DNA of 64,000 nt, from positions 1 to 64,000 of the forward strand of contig NZ_CP097152.1 in assembly GCF_023370075.1 (NCBI RefSeq), read 5' to 3'. The DNA is from Deinococcus sp. QL22. GTDB lineage: Bacteria; Deinococcota; Deinococci; Deinococcales; Deinococcaceae. The notes beneath the pieces were generated by a model. That model searched no databases and was not told where the DNA came from. It saw nothing but the letters and a program-made list of their open reading frames with translations. The position numbers were made by a program, and so were the translations under genes. Positions 27,844 through 36,167 of the stretch are shown here, one piece after another. Within the stretch, counting starts at the first letter, position 1, and each line of letters opens with the position of its first letter.

Positions 27844-29661
27844 TCAAAGCGTGGCAGCCAAGATCACCGCCTCCTTGCCGTTGATGACCGTGGGAGACCC
27901 CTCACCTGTTCTAAGGATTGAAAGCGCGTTGCCTAGAGCCAAAGCGTCCAGCTCACTGAGCGGAACCAGCTGATCTGAAAAGTTCACCAACAGCACTCGC
28001 CGCTCTCCGGCATGGCGGCGCTCGACCCACAGCAGGTCACCATAACTGCCTGCCCGCAGGGTTTGCCGAGCACTTTGATTCAGCACCGGATCGTCTCGCC
28101 GCAAACGCAACAAATCTTGATACAGCCTTAGCGTTTGAACGTGCGGCGCCTGACTCAGTTCCCTCCAGTTCAGTTTGCTGTTCTGAAACGTGCTGCTCGC
28201 CTGTGGATCAGGCACGGCCGCCACCCCTTCGCCCTGACCGAAAGCCTCAAAGTCTGCAAACTCGGCCTTTCGACCCTCGGAGACCTGTCGACCCAATTCC
28301 CCCTGATGGTCGGAAAAGAACTGAAAGGGGGTCTGGGCCATCCATTCTTGACCTTGAAAGAGGAGAGGCGTCATGGGGAGAAACAGCAGGAGAACACTGG
28401 CCGCCCAAAAGCCTGCCTGTCCGACGCCGTCTTGCAGGCGCTCACCCCAGGCCCGGTTCCCGATTTGATCGTGATTTTGAATGCAGTACACAAAGTTAAA
28501 CCCCTCCAAGGCATCGGCGCGTCGGCCGCGTGGATGGTGTTGTCCCGGCAACCAGTACTGGCCTTCATAGAGCCATCCCCGGTCAATACACCGTGCCAGT
28601 TCCGTTACGCTCGGCTGATACCCCGCGTAATAGCCGTCGCGCTGACCCGTCAGCAGCACGCGCACCTGATGATGGAAGTCGTCGGCCCACACGCCGTCCA
28701 TTCCGTCATGCGTGACCAGATCAGGCAAGTTGCGGTCATCTTCACAAAACAGGAACAAGCGGTTGCCGATGGTGGAGCCATAGTCATGGACAACCCTGGC
28801 AAGTTCACGGAGCAGATGCTCTGCACTCGGATCGACGATGGCATGGGTGGCGTCCAGCCGGAACCCGTCGAAACGGTAGGTGTGCAACCAGTGCAGCGCA
28901 GAATCCAGCGTCAAACGCCGCATGAACGGCTGGGTGTAATCGGGTGCCGTGCCCCAGGGTGTGGGATGCGCCGAGGTGAAATATTCTGGACTGTAGGCAC
29001 TTAAATAGTTGCCGTCGGGGCCGAAATGGTTGTACACCATATCCAGCAAGACCGTCAGGCCGTATCCATGCGCCTGATCGATAAAGGCCTGCAACTCTTC
29101 GGGCGTGCCGTAAGGGGCAAACGGAGCGAAATGAGCGACCCCGTCATAGCCCCACCCCCACCGGCCAGGAAAGCTGGAGAGAGGAAGCAGTTCCAGACAG
29201 GTGATCCCGAGATCACGGAGATGGGGCAGGCGTTCTGCGGCCGCACGGTAGGTGCCTTCCGGCGTAAAGGTACCAATATGCAGTTCGTAGATCACCAGTT
29301 CATCTGGACGGTGCTGCGGACGCGCATGTTGGAAGAGGTAGTTGCTTTCCACCACCGTACTTGGGCCATGAACGCCGTCCGGGAGCCAGCGGGCATACGG
29401 GTCTGGATAGAGCTGCCCATCCAACTCGAACTTGTACCGCGTCCCCGGCCCTAAATCAGGGAACGTGGCCTCAAACATCCCCTGTCCATGGGGAGCTAAC
29501 ATTCGACGTTCTTGCTCCTCAATGGGCTGATACAACACGACAGCAGCGTGCTGGGCGTGTGAGCTCCAGAGCCGGAACGTCAAACCTTGGTCAGAAAGAA
29601 ACGCCCCTAACGGTGAGGCTGACAGCGAAACAGCACGTTCAGATACGTAAGGAATTGACAT
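27844..29661 (-). CDS. treZ: Malto-oligosyltrehalose trehalohydrolase
   Basis: 605 residues, the usual length. An N-terminal carbohydrate-binding beta domain (about 15-110: GLTFRLWSSHAQHAAVVLY, YKFELDG) is followed by a GH13 barrel with DMVYNHFGPDGNYL, DGFRLDATHAI (nucleophile Asp), LFCEDDRN (acid/base Glu) and QNHDQIGNRAWGERL (transition-state Asp). The enzyme releases trehalose from maltooligosyl trehalose made by TreY from glycogen-like glucans in the cytoplasm. Trehalose helps desiccation tolerance in Deinococcus relatives. No treY or treX is adjacent, so the partners must be elsewhere. The C-terminal beta domain (RVLLVNFSDQLVPL) is intact. Confidence 0.93.
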   Translation of the reverse strand: MSIPYVSERAVSLSASPLGAFLSDQGLTFRLWSSHAQHAAVVLYQPIEEQERRMLAPHGQGMFEATFPDLGPGTRYKFELDGQLYPDPYARWLPDGVHGPSTVVESNYLFQHARPQHRPDELVIYELHIGTFTPEGTYRAAAERLPHLRDLGITCLELLPLSSFPGRWGWGYDGVAHFAPFAPYGTPEELQAFIDQAHGYGLTVLLDMVYNHFGPDGNYLSAYSPEYFTSAHPTPWGTAPDYTQPFMRRLTLDSALHWLHTYRFDGFRLDATHAIVDPSAEHLLRELARVVHDYGSTIGNRLFLFCEDDRNLPDLVTHDGMDGVWADDFHHQVRVLLTGQRDGYYAGYQPSVTELARCIDRGWLYEGQYWLPGQHHPRGRRADALEGFNFVYCIQNHDQIGNRAWGERLQDGVGQAGFWAASVLLLFLPMTPLLFQGQEWMAQTPFQFFSDHQGELGRQVSEGRKAEFADFEAFGQGEGVAAVPDPQASSTFQNSKLNWRELSQAPHVQTLRLYQDLLRLRRDDPVLNQSARQTLRAGSYGDLLWVERRHAGERRVLLVNFSDQLVPLSELDALALGNALSILRTGEGSPTVINGKEAVILAATL

Positions 29662-29822
29662 TCTTCAAGCTAGGACTTCACTCAAAGGCTTGCATTTGAT
29701 CTTCCCCAAAGCGGCTCACCCGACTTGAAGCCCTTTGTTGATGTGGCTTAAGACGGCTTTATTCAAAAAACCATGCGAGGGATCCTGGCAAGTCGCCGCA
29801 GGGGTGAAGGTAGATTGACCAA

Positions 29823-30631
29823 CCAGAAGTGGCCTAAACTGACGTCACGGCGGGCTGAGTGCAGGGGTGGCCTGCGATTCAGGCCACCCCTGCCGCGACG
29901 GTTGACCACGTCTGGAACGCTTGTATCTGATTGCTTCGTCTGTAAGCTGCGGAGACGCTCGTTCGGGTGTGATGGTGGAAATTTTCAATTCGGGCGTGTA
30001 GGCTCAGAAATTCCTGCGCTCGTTTCCGCCGCCTGAATCCAAGTTGCTGCCGTTCCTGACATCGTGGAGAACGGTGAGATTGCTCAATTATGTTGTTACA
30101 ACGTGCCGTAGAGATGACCTGCTGGTGGTCGACGTTGACCAGACTGGGGAGTTCCCGGATTGCGGCCCCGTAACTCCCCAGTTGATCGGTATGAATGACT
30201 TCCGGAACCTCATATTCACCCAGGAGCCTGGTCAGGAAGGTCTTCGCCGCTTCCGTGTCACGGTGGCGCTGGAGCAGGATACCCTGCACGAAGCCGTGCT
30301 CGTCCACGGCTCTCCAGAGCCAGGGTTTGACACCATTGACGCTCGTACACACCTCAATCAGATGCCACCGTGAACCCCGACGGGGTTCACGGTGGCGCAG
30401 ATCTTCAGCGAAGAGAGGTCCGAATGGGATGCACCACTCGTGCAGCATCTGAGAACTGACCTCAATGCCGCGCTGGAGAAGCAATTCTTGCACGTCTCGA
30501 TACCTTAACGGGAAGCGGTGGTACAGCTTTCTGGGCGTGCTGAATGATCGTCACCCTGAAACGGTGGCGGTCGGGCTTGGCGTCGGTCACGGCGGGTCAG
30601 CCTACCCCAACCCGATTAAGGCAACGCAACC
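29823..30631 (-). mobile_element. IS6-like element copy E, nearly full length
   Basis: About 809 bp. The right repeat GGCAACGCAACC is at 30620-30631, the left end near 29823 is degraded, and the hairpin is at 29863-29891. The minus-strand transposase is open from RDVQELLLQRGIEVS to the end (30493-29879) with HTDQLGSYGAAIREL, CNNIIEQSHR and RRRKRAQEFLSL. The N-terminal 35 residues are in another frame because of an extra base near 30524. The first catalytic position reads HLIEV instead of the expected LDE, so the catalytic Asp is replaced by Ile. This is the best-preserved copy and is still inactive. Confidence 0.8.
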
Positions 30632-31038
30632 GTCTGGCGCCATTAAGGGAAACAAGGTTACTTTTCATAAGGGGTGGCGACAGAAGGATTTCTGCACCTT
30701 TGATTTAAGCCAGTTCCCCTGGAGGGTGCATCCAGCAACAGCTGAATGCTGCAGGCCTTGTGTGACGTGCCTGCAAGAGGCGGTCGTTAAGCTGTGATCA
30801 TGCGGACAATGATGGCGAGTCCCGTGCCGCCTCACAGACGCACGCTGCTCCGCCACACACGATCGAATGGTTCAAGTCGAGCTCCTCTCAAGCGAGGGGT
30901 TCCAGGTCACCCCTCCAGCCGCCCAAGGCGCGAACCACCGCGACCTGTTGTTCACTCCTCTGGCCTCCGTGGGTCTGGTTCATCCTTGATCTCCAGAGCG
31001 TCAGCTCCCTCCTTCTTAACCATCATTCGAGGCTACCA
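30632..31038. other. Intergenic region upstream of RCC1 lipoprotein 2
   Basis: No convincing gene. Short frames present are Arg- and Pro-rich and look non-coding. A GAGG at 31027-31030 provides a weak ribosome site for the gene at 31039. Confidence 0.4.
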
Positions 31039-33120
31039 ATGAAAACGCCCACTCTGTTCCTGGTCACGGGCATGTTGACGCTCACCGCCTGCGGCTCCAC
31101 GCCCTCTGTTGCGGCGCCCCCTGTTGGGCTTGTGCCGGTGGTGACCTCGCCCAGTCAAGGGGAACCCAGGCTCGGAATGGTGGAGATCGAATTCAATGGC
31201 GGTGGTGACCAACCCCTCAATGCCAAGGCGGTGCAGCGCTTAGCGGCTCAGACCCTCACGGACCGTACCTGTGTCGTCGTTGGGTCGGCCCTCTCGAGGA
31301 GCAGTGCTGACCTCGCTGGCAAGCGGTACCTGCAGGCGACGTTCCCCGTGACCAATACTTGCAGCACGGATCTCCAGAACCTGACGTTCGTGGCGGTTCG
31401 GCGCTTCGGAGGCACCGCGACGCTGGACGGTTCGGCCATCACGTCCATGAAAACCTTCGGAGGCACCGACGCGGCGGTTGGTCTGGCCAGCCAGATTCTC
31501 CCCACACAGCCGGTGTATCTCTCTATCGACACCTTGAGTGTGGATCAAAAGGCTGCCAACCTTCAGGTCTTCGACGACACCGCGGGCGGTGAACTCGACG
31601 CGTTGCAGGCGCAGGTGGATGCCAGCGGCACGAGCTATGACCTGTTGCCGTATGGCTTTGTGGCTACCAGTGGTGGCGGCCGGGTCATTCCTGCTGGTGG
31701 GACGGGGAAGGTGACGTTTGCCGTTTCGTTGCCGCTTCAGGCGGACGCAGCGCAGGACGTGTTCAGGTTTGGCTTGCTGGTGAGTCTGGCGACGAACACC
31801 ATCACGTCCGTCACGCAGGGCCTCGAAGAGCAGGACGCGGCGGGCAAAGCAGCCGTCGAGGCGCGGGCTGCGGCCTTGCCTGGCGCAGAAATTCACACGC
31901 TGCTGGGACCAGCGATCACGCCCGCGACCAGCGCGACCAACGGCGTCCCCGTATGCCAGGTGAGAACGGCTGGATCGCGGAGTGCTCCGACCACCACGCT
32001 CGTGAACGCCCAAGTGAGCTTCAGCGGAAGCGCTCCGAAACTGCCGTCCATCCTGGGTGGCGCGCATCTCCAGCCGCGCGCGGCCTTCATCTTCAACGGC
32101 ATGGTCTTCCCAAGGCCGGCCACATGGACCTCACGCACGCCAGAAACCTTGGGTGTGACCAACAATCTGGTGCATCCCGTCACCTCCTTCCCCTTGCAAC
32201 GGCAGACCGGAACGGTTCAGGGCAGCATCCGTGTCTATTGTCAAACGGACACGCTCCCGCCGCTCACGATCCCGCTGCGCACCTCACCCTTTATGTCCCT
32301 GGACGCAGGCAGGTCTTACAGCGTGGCGCTGCAAGCAGACGGAACGGTTACCGCCTGGGGGAAGAACGATGCTGGCCAGACGAGTGTACCGGCAGGGCTG
32401 AGCGGTGTGGTCGCTGTCTCGGCGGGTGGCGATCACACGCTGGCGCTGCAAGCAGACGGGACGGTCATCGCCTGGGGGAAGAACGAATGGGGCCAGACGG
32501 ATGTGCCAGCGGGGCTGAGCGGTGTGGTTGCTGTCGCCGCGGGCAGATATCACAGTGTGGCCCTGAAAGCAGATGGGACAGTCGTCGCCTGGGGGTTTCC
32601 CTTAGATGGGCAGACGGATGTACCGGCGGGGCTGAGCGATGTGGTTGCTGTCGCAGCAGGTTACCGGCACAGTATGGCGCTGAAAGCAGACGGCACGGTC
32701 ATCTCCTGGGGGGAGTACTACAGTTTTGTGCCAGCAGGGCTGAAGGGTGTGGTCGCCATCGCCGCAGGGGATGATCACAGTATGGCGCTGAAAGCGGACG
32801 GCACGGTCGTCGCCTGGGGGAGTAACGCCAATGGCCAGACGAGTGTGCCCACGAGGCTGCGTGGTGTGGCCGCCATCGCCGCAGACAGCGATCACAGTAT
32901 GGTGCTGATCTCAGATGAAACGATCGCAGATGGATCGGTCGACGGCTGGGGCCGCGGCAGTGCCGCGGCTGATTTGTTCTTTCTGCGGCGCGGTGTTGCC
33001 ATCTCGTCAGGGACAGACCACGATCTGGTGCTGCAAGCCGACGGAACAGTCGGCGCCTCGGGGCGTAACATCTATGGCCAGACGACAGTGCCCGCGGGGT
33101 TGAAGGTGCTGCTGCCCTGA
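31039..33120 (+). CDS. RCC1-repeat lipoprotein (paralog 2)
   Basis: 693 residues, same architecture as 7087-9159. The lipobox LTLTAC has Cys18. The shared N-terminal domain (about 60-300) has KRYLQATFPVTNTC, DLQNLTFVAV and NLQVFDDTAGGELDALQ. About seven RCC1-type repeats of about 50 residues follow (HSVALKADGTVVAWG and GQTDVPAGLSGVVAVAAG). The repeats are more regular than in paralog 1, and the coding DNA is tandemly repetitive at about 150 bp. It is expected to be surface-anchored. The paralogs probably arose by duplication and diverged; both reading frames are intact, which implies selection. Confidence 0.85.
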   Translation: MKTPTLFLVTGMLTLTACGSTPSVAAPPVGLVPVVTSPSQGEPRLGMVEIEFNGGGDQPLNAKAVQRLAAQTLTDRTCVVVGSALSRSSADLAGKRYLQATFPVTNTCSTDLQNLTFVAVRRFGGTATLDGSAITSMKTFGGTDAAVGLASQILPTQPVYLSIDTLSVDQKAANLQVFDDTAGGELDALQAQVDASGTSYDLLPYGFVATSGGGRVIPAGGTGKVTFAVSLPLQADAAQDVFRFGLLVSLATNTITSVTQGLEEQDAAGKAAVEARAAALPGAEIHTLLGPAITPATSATNGVPVCQVRTAGSRSAPTTTLVNAQVSFSGSAPKLPSILGGAHLQPRAAFIFNGMVFPRPATWTSRTPETLGVTNNLVHPVTSFPLQRQTGTVQGSIRVYCQTDTLPPLTIPLRTSPFMSLDAGRSYSVALQADGTVTAWGKNDAGQTSVPAGLSGVVAVSAGGDHTLALQADGTVIAWGKNEWGQTDVPAGLSGVVAVAAGRYHSVALKADGTVVAWGFPLDGQTDVPAGLSDVVAVAAGYRHSMALKADGTVISWGEYYSFVPAGLKGVVAIAAGDDHSMALKADGTVVAWGSNANGQTSVPTRLRGVAAIAADSDHSMVLISDETIADGSVDGWGRGSAAADLFFLRRGVAISSGTDHDLVLQADGTVGASGRNIYGQTTVPAGLKVLLP

Positions 33121-33175
33121 ACGCCGCCCAGCACACCTACGCGCAAGCCGCAATTCAATATGCCAAGGCAGGCGC

Positions 33176-33571
33176 ATGATTGCCCTCGCGATTCACCCAG
33201 ACGGGCGCAAAGAGCCGCTAGAACTGCCGGAAGGCGATGCCCGTCTGGACGCCTTGCAGGGCGCGGTCGGTGGCTGGATCGCGTACTTTCCGGAAGGGTT
33301 TCACGAGCCGTATCGATTCGAGGTTGTGCACCTGGACGACTGGTGCGGCCAGCCCGTCAACCATGAAGCGGGGCGCATGATTGGCTTGCCATCAACTTCT
33401 GCGCCGTTGCAGGGGTCAGTGGTGATCGTGCCGCTTCCAGACGGCCAGAACAACCGCGCCAAGCGCGAGCACCAGCGCCGCTATTTCGGGATGCTGGACG
33501 CCGTAGATACCGGCTTTTGCACGGCGGTAGAGGCAGGCATCGGGGTATTGACCCGGGTAGACGCGGCCTAG
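33176..33571 (+). CDS. DUF3846-like protein
   Basis: 131 residues, MIALAIHPDGRKEPLELPEG and LQGAVGGWIAYFP, with a later GRMIGLPSTSAPLQGSVVIV. The VGG-x-I beta strand, the N-x-GLP segment and the GxVVIV strand match the small DUF3846 family common in phages and plasmids. Function unknown. No signal or membrane segment. The gene follows RCC1 lipoprotein 2 by 55 bp and may be read on the same transcript. Its presence supports a mobile or plasmid setting. Confidence 0.7.
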   Translation: MIALAIHPDGRKEPLELPEGDARLDALQGAVGGWIAYFPEGFHEPYRFEVVHLDDWCGQPVNHEAGRMIGLPSTSAPLQGSVVIVPLPDGQNNRAKREHQRRYFGMLDAVDTGFCTAVEAGIGVLTRVDAA

Positions 33572-33817
33572 CACCACACAGTGCCACAGGGGGGGGGCAG
33601 GACTGAGATGCCCATATTTGGCCCGTCACGCAGACCTAGACGAGCGCGATAGACACAGATGTGGGAAGGGTAGCCACACGCTCAACCTGACTCAGGCCGG
33701 TGGCTTTGAGATTGAAGCCTCTGCTTCTGAGCGCTGAGGGTCACCGATCGACCGTGACATCTCCTCTGACATGACCCGAGTGGATGGGTGGTTATCATCA
33801 CTTCTCGCAATGAAGAA

Positions 33818-33843
33818 GCTCCCCGTCTCATTTGATGGGGAGC
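33818..33843 (-). terminator. Intrinsic terminator of the secreted protein gene at 33861
   Basis: GCTCCCC (33818-33824) pairs with GGGGAGC (33837-33843), 18 bp beyond the stop codon. A TTCTTC tail follows on the minus strand. Confidence 0.65.
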
Positions 33844-33860
33844 CATGATTAGAGAAGACT

Positions 33861-34316
33861 TTAGCCGTTGCAACTGCCTTCGGGAAGAGCCATGGGGCTC
33901 ACGGTGATATTGCCGGCTGCATCCACTGTGACGTCAAAGTTCAGCTCGAGGCCGAAGTTGTCGGTTGACCCTTGGCTGATCAACCGGGCATTCACCGATC
34001 CAGTGGCCGAAGCGGGCAGTACCGTCGAGGAGAAGTCTAGGTTGGCTTTGCCGTTCAGCTGCGCGCGGTACAGTCGCCCCGCCTCAGGCGTTCCACCAAA
34101 GTTCTGCACATTCACGTGCACCTTGGCAGCTGTGCCTGAGGTGTCTGTCTTGACCTGCCCGACGATATGGACAGTTCCGCTGAGGGTCACGGCGTCTGAG
34201 GGCGCACAAGGGTTGGGAACAGTCAGCGTCACCGGCACCTGAAGATTGACGTGGGTCGGGGCCGCCGAGGCAAGGTTGAAGGTACCGAGAGCAATGAGTG
34301 CAAGGCGCTTGTTCAT
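33861..34316 (-). CDS. Hypothetical secreted beta-rich protein
   Basis: 151 residues from ATG 34316, preceded by GGGAGG, which favours it over longer starts. Signal peptide (MNKRLALIALGTFNLASA). The mature part is all-beta in pattern (VTLSGTVHIVGQVKTDTSG, VHVNVQNFGGTPEAGR, LELNFDVTVDAAGNITV), and a Cys pair (NPCAPS, GSCNG) may form a disulfide. No enzyme motif. Likely periplasmic or extracellular. Not recognised. A terminator follows. Confidence 0.75.
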   Translation of the reverse strand: MNKRLALIALGTFNLASAAPTHVNLQVPVTLTVPNPCAPSDAVTLSGTVHIVGQVKTDTSGTAAKVHVNVQNFGGTPEAGRLYRAQLNGKANLDFSSTVLPASATGSVNARLISQGSTDNFGLELNFDVTVDAAGNITVSPMALPEGSCNG

Positions 34317-34609
34317 GAACTTCCTCCCTCTAACAGGGAATGGAGCGTGCGTACACGTAAATTGTGATTGGAATTTCGAAAAGAAGCCTACCCTTCCCCT
34401 TGATTGGTCAGATGACACAAGAGGCAATCTGTACCTCTCTATCCCCTCCATCTGGACATCAGCTCCGCCATTTGCCTGAACGAGGCCCGTAATGCCCTCT
34501 TCTTGGCAGCAAGACGTGGAGTGCCCCCCAAAAACTGGACGGCGTGAAGTAGAGACGAAAGCTCGCCATCCCAGCCCTGATTTGTCAGGCTGGAAGGCGA
34601 GGAGATGTT

Positions 34610-34880
34610 ATGAAACAGAAGCAATTCACGGAAGACCAGATCCGGGAAGTTGCTGCAGGACGCCAAGAAAGGTCAACAGCCCATAGAAGAGTTGTGCCGG
34701 GACTTCGGATGCAGCCCAGCGTCGTACTACACGTGGAAAAAGAAGTACGGCGATACCACACCGGATGAAGCTAAGCGGCTGCGCCACTTGGAGAAGGAAA
34801 ATGCGCGGTTATTGCGGATCGTCGGCCAGCAGCGCCTCGAAATCGAGGCGGTCAAGGAGGTCTTGGCAAAAAAGCGATAA
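34610..34880 (+). pseudogene. IS3 orfA, frameshift near the N-terminus
   Basis: ATG at 34610 after GAGGAG gives MKQKQFTEDQIREV. The reading then shifts by one base at about 34650, and the normal HTH/leucine-zipper continues in another frame: LQDAKKGQQPIEELCRDFGC, SYYTWKKKYGDTT, HLEKENARLLRIV, ending LAKKR. One base restores an 88-residue OrfA. Exactly the same defect is present in copy 2. Confidence 0.8.
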
Positions 34881-34900
34881 CGACCACTGAGAAGCGTGCT

Positions 34901-35722
34901 TTGGTGCGAGAACTGGTCACGCAGCGGGTCAAGCCCGAACGGGCTTGCTTCTTGGTAGGTCTGCCTAAATCATCGTGGCACTATCGGCCCAAACCGCGCC
35001 AGGACCATGAAGTTCGTCGTCGGATTCGCGAACTGGCGGGGCAACATCCGCGACGTGGTTCTCGATTCATCCACGCGCTGCTCGTCAAAGAAGGCAACAA
35101 GGTCAACAGGAAGAAAGTGAGACGAATCTGGCGGGAGGAGCAGCTGACGATCAAGAAGAACCCCAGCCGGAAAATGCGCACTGGCAACACCATCCCTATG
35201 AAAGCGGAGTGCCCCAATCACGTCTGGACCTACGACTTCATTTTCGACCAAACCCTTGGAGGCACCACCCTCAAAATCTTGACACTTACGGACGAGTTCA
35301 CCCGGCAATCTCTGGCCATCCGCGTCGCAGAGGCTTTCACGTCCATAGACGTGAAAGCCGTCCTGGACGAAGTCATCAAAGAAAGAGGTGCCCCCAACTT
35401 TCTGCGCAGCGACAATGGATCGGAGTTCATTGCTCGTGATTTGGGCATTTGGTTGGCCGTGCAAGACATCAGTACCCGGTTCATAGAACCGGGGAAACCC
35501 TGGCAGAACGGTTTTGCCGAGAGCTTCCATTCCCGCTTGCGAGAAGAATGTTTAAGCCAAGAAGTGTTCTATTCGGCCCAACATGCAGGCGTCCTCATTG
35601 AAGGCTGGCGAGCGTTTTATAACGCCCATAGGCCACATTCTTCACTGTCCTACCAAACGCCAGACGAGTTCGCCGCCACCTGGCTGGCTCAATCGGCTTC
35701 ACATCCTGTACCCTGTATCTGA
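34901..35722 (+). CDS. IS3-family transposase OrfB (copy 1)
   Basis: 273 residues. An N-terminal HTH_21-like part (HPRRGSRFIHALLVKEGNKV) precedes the rve integrase core: first Asp in HVWTYDFIFD, second Asp in FLRSDNGSEF, and Glu in NGFAESFHSRLREE. HRPHSSLSYQTPDEFAA closes the domain. OrfB catalyses the strand transfer and normally acts as an OrfAB fusion made by -1 frameshifting; here OrfA is broken. The frame is uninterrupted, unlike copy 2. Confidence 0.9.
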   Translation: MVRELVTQRVKPERACFLVGLPKSSWHYRPKPRQDHEVRRRIRELAGQHPRRGSRFIHALLVKEGNKVNRKKVRRIWREEQLTIKKNPSRKMRTGNTIPMKAECPNHVWTYDFIFDQTLGGTTLKILTLTDEFTRQSLAIRVAEAFTSIDVKAVLDEVIKERGAPNFLRSDNGSEFIARDLGIWLAVQDISTRFIEPGKPWQNGFAESFHSRLREECLSQEVFYSAQHAGVLIEGWRAFYNAHRPHSSLSYQTPDEFAATWLAQSASHPVPCI

Positions 35723-35798
35723 GCCGAGTCTCTACTCGCAGTCGTCCAAACATTGGGGCCAGCCCAGACGCCCGCGCCGAAGCGGGCAGAGGGGCGGA

Positions 35799-35909
35799 TT
35801 ATCGTCTCTTCTGCTCGTTCCTCGCGGCCCGGTAGAGCAGCGTCACGGACAGCAGCACGACGCTGATGAGCAGGCACAGCACCGTCCATTGCACGGCGCC
35901 ACTGCTCAT
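35799..35909 (-). CDS. Small single-pass membrane protein
   Basis: 36 residues from ATG 35909: a short polar start, one hydrophobic helix (WTVLCLLISVVLLSVTLLY), then RAARNEQKRR, so the basic end is probably cytoplasmic. The ATG overlaps the TGA of the DUF4326-like fragment (ATGA), a sign of translational coupling. Small membrane proteins with similar design occur at 39042-39233 and 53968. Function unknown. Confidence 0.5.
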   Translation of the reverse strand: MSSGAVQWTVLCLLISVVLLSVTLLYRAARNEQKRR

Positions 35910-36023
35910 GCCTGCACGAGCCGCTCCACTTCTTCTTTGATCACGTCGGCATGGCAGGCCAGCGGCGCACACCAACAAATGAGCAGCAAGCTCTCCCCTG
36001 CCCGCACGCGCTCGACCAGCGCT
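35906..36023 (-). pseudogene. DUF4326-like protein, C-terminal fragment
   Basis: The minus strand reads ALVERVRAGESLLLICWCA, then PLACHADVIKEEVERLVQA and a stop. The CWCAPxxCHxDVI motif is diagnostic of the small phage/plasmid DUF4326 family. The N-terminal part is missing: a TA-flanked MITE-like element lies at 36028-36135, and beyond it IS3 copy 2. The stop overlaps the next start. Confidence 0.6.
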
Positions 36024-36027
36024 TTTA

Positions 36028-36135
36028 TTGATAATGGCGTAAATCTGAGTGGGAGGGCAAAAGCGCGCCTTGTACTCCACGTGTCCTATCGGAGCGCCTT
36101 CATCTGTAACCAACCTCAATTTCTACCGTTATCAA
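36028..36135. mobile_element. 108-bp MITE-like element with TA target duplication
   Basis: The left end TTGATAATGGCGTAAATCTG matches the reversed right end TTGATAACGGTAGAAATTG. TA flanks both sides (36026-36027, 36136-36137), as for IS630/mariner-type elements. There is no coding capacity. A solo end of the same family is at 39985-40007. It interrupts a DUF4326-like gene. Confidence 0.6.
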
Positions 36136-36167
36136 TAGTTATGCTTCTCAAAATCAATAAGGGAGGC

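Larger units (their letters stand above)
34517..35766 (+). mobile_element. IS3-family element, copy 1
   Basis: 1250 bp with imperfect inverted ends: TGGAGTGCCCCCCAAAAACT at 34517 and, reversed at the right end, TGGGCTGGCCCCAATGTTT. Flanked by the direct repeat GACG at 34513-34516 and 35767-35770, a 4-bp target duplication typical of IS3. It carries orfA (frameshifted) and an intact orfB. Copy 2 at 36168-37413 is in the same orientation. Confidence 0.9.

Noticed and set aside
31039..33120. Assembly duplicate of the gene at 7087
   Set aside because: The two lipoproteins differ at many residues and in repeat spacing, so they are genuine diverged paralogs.
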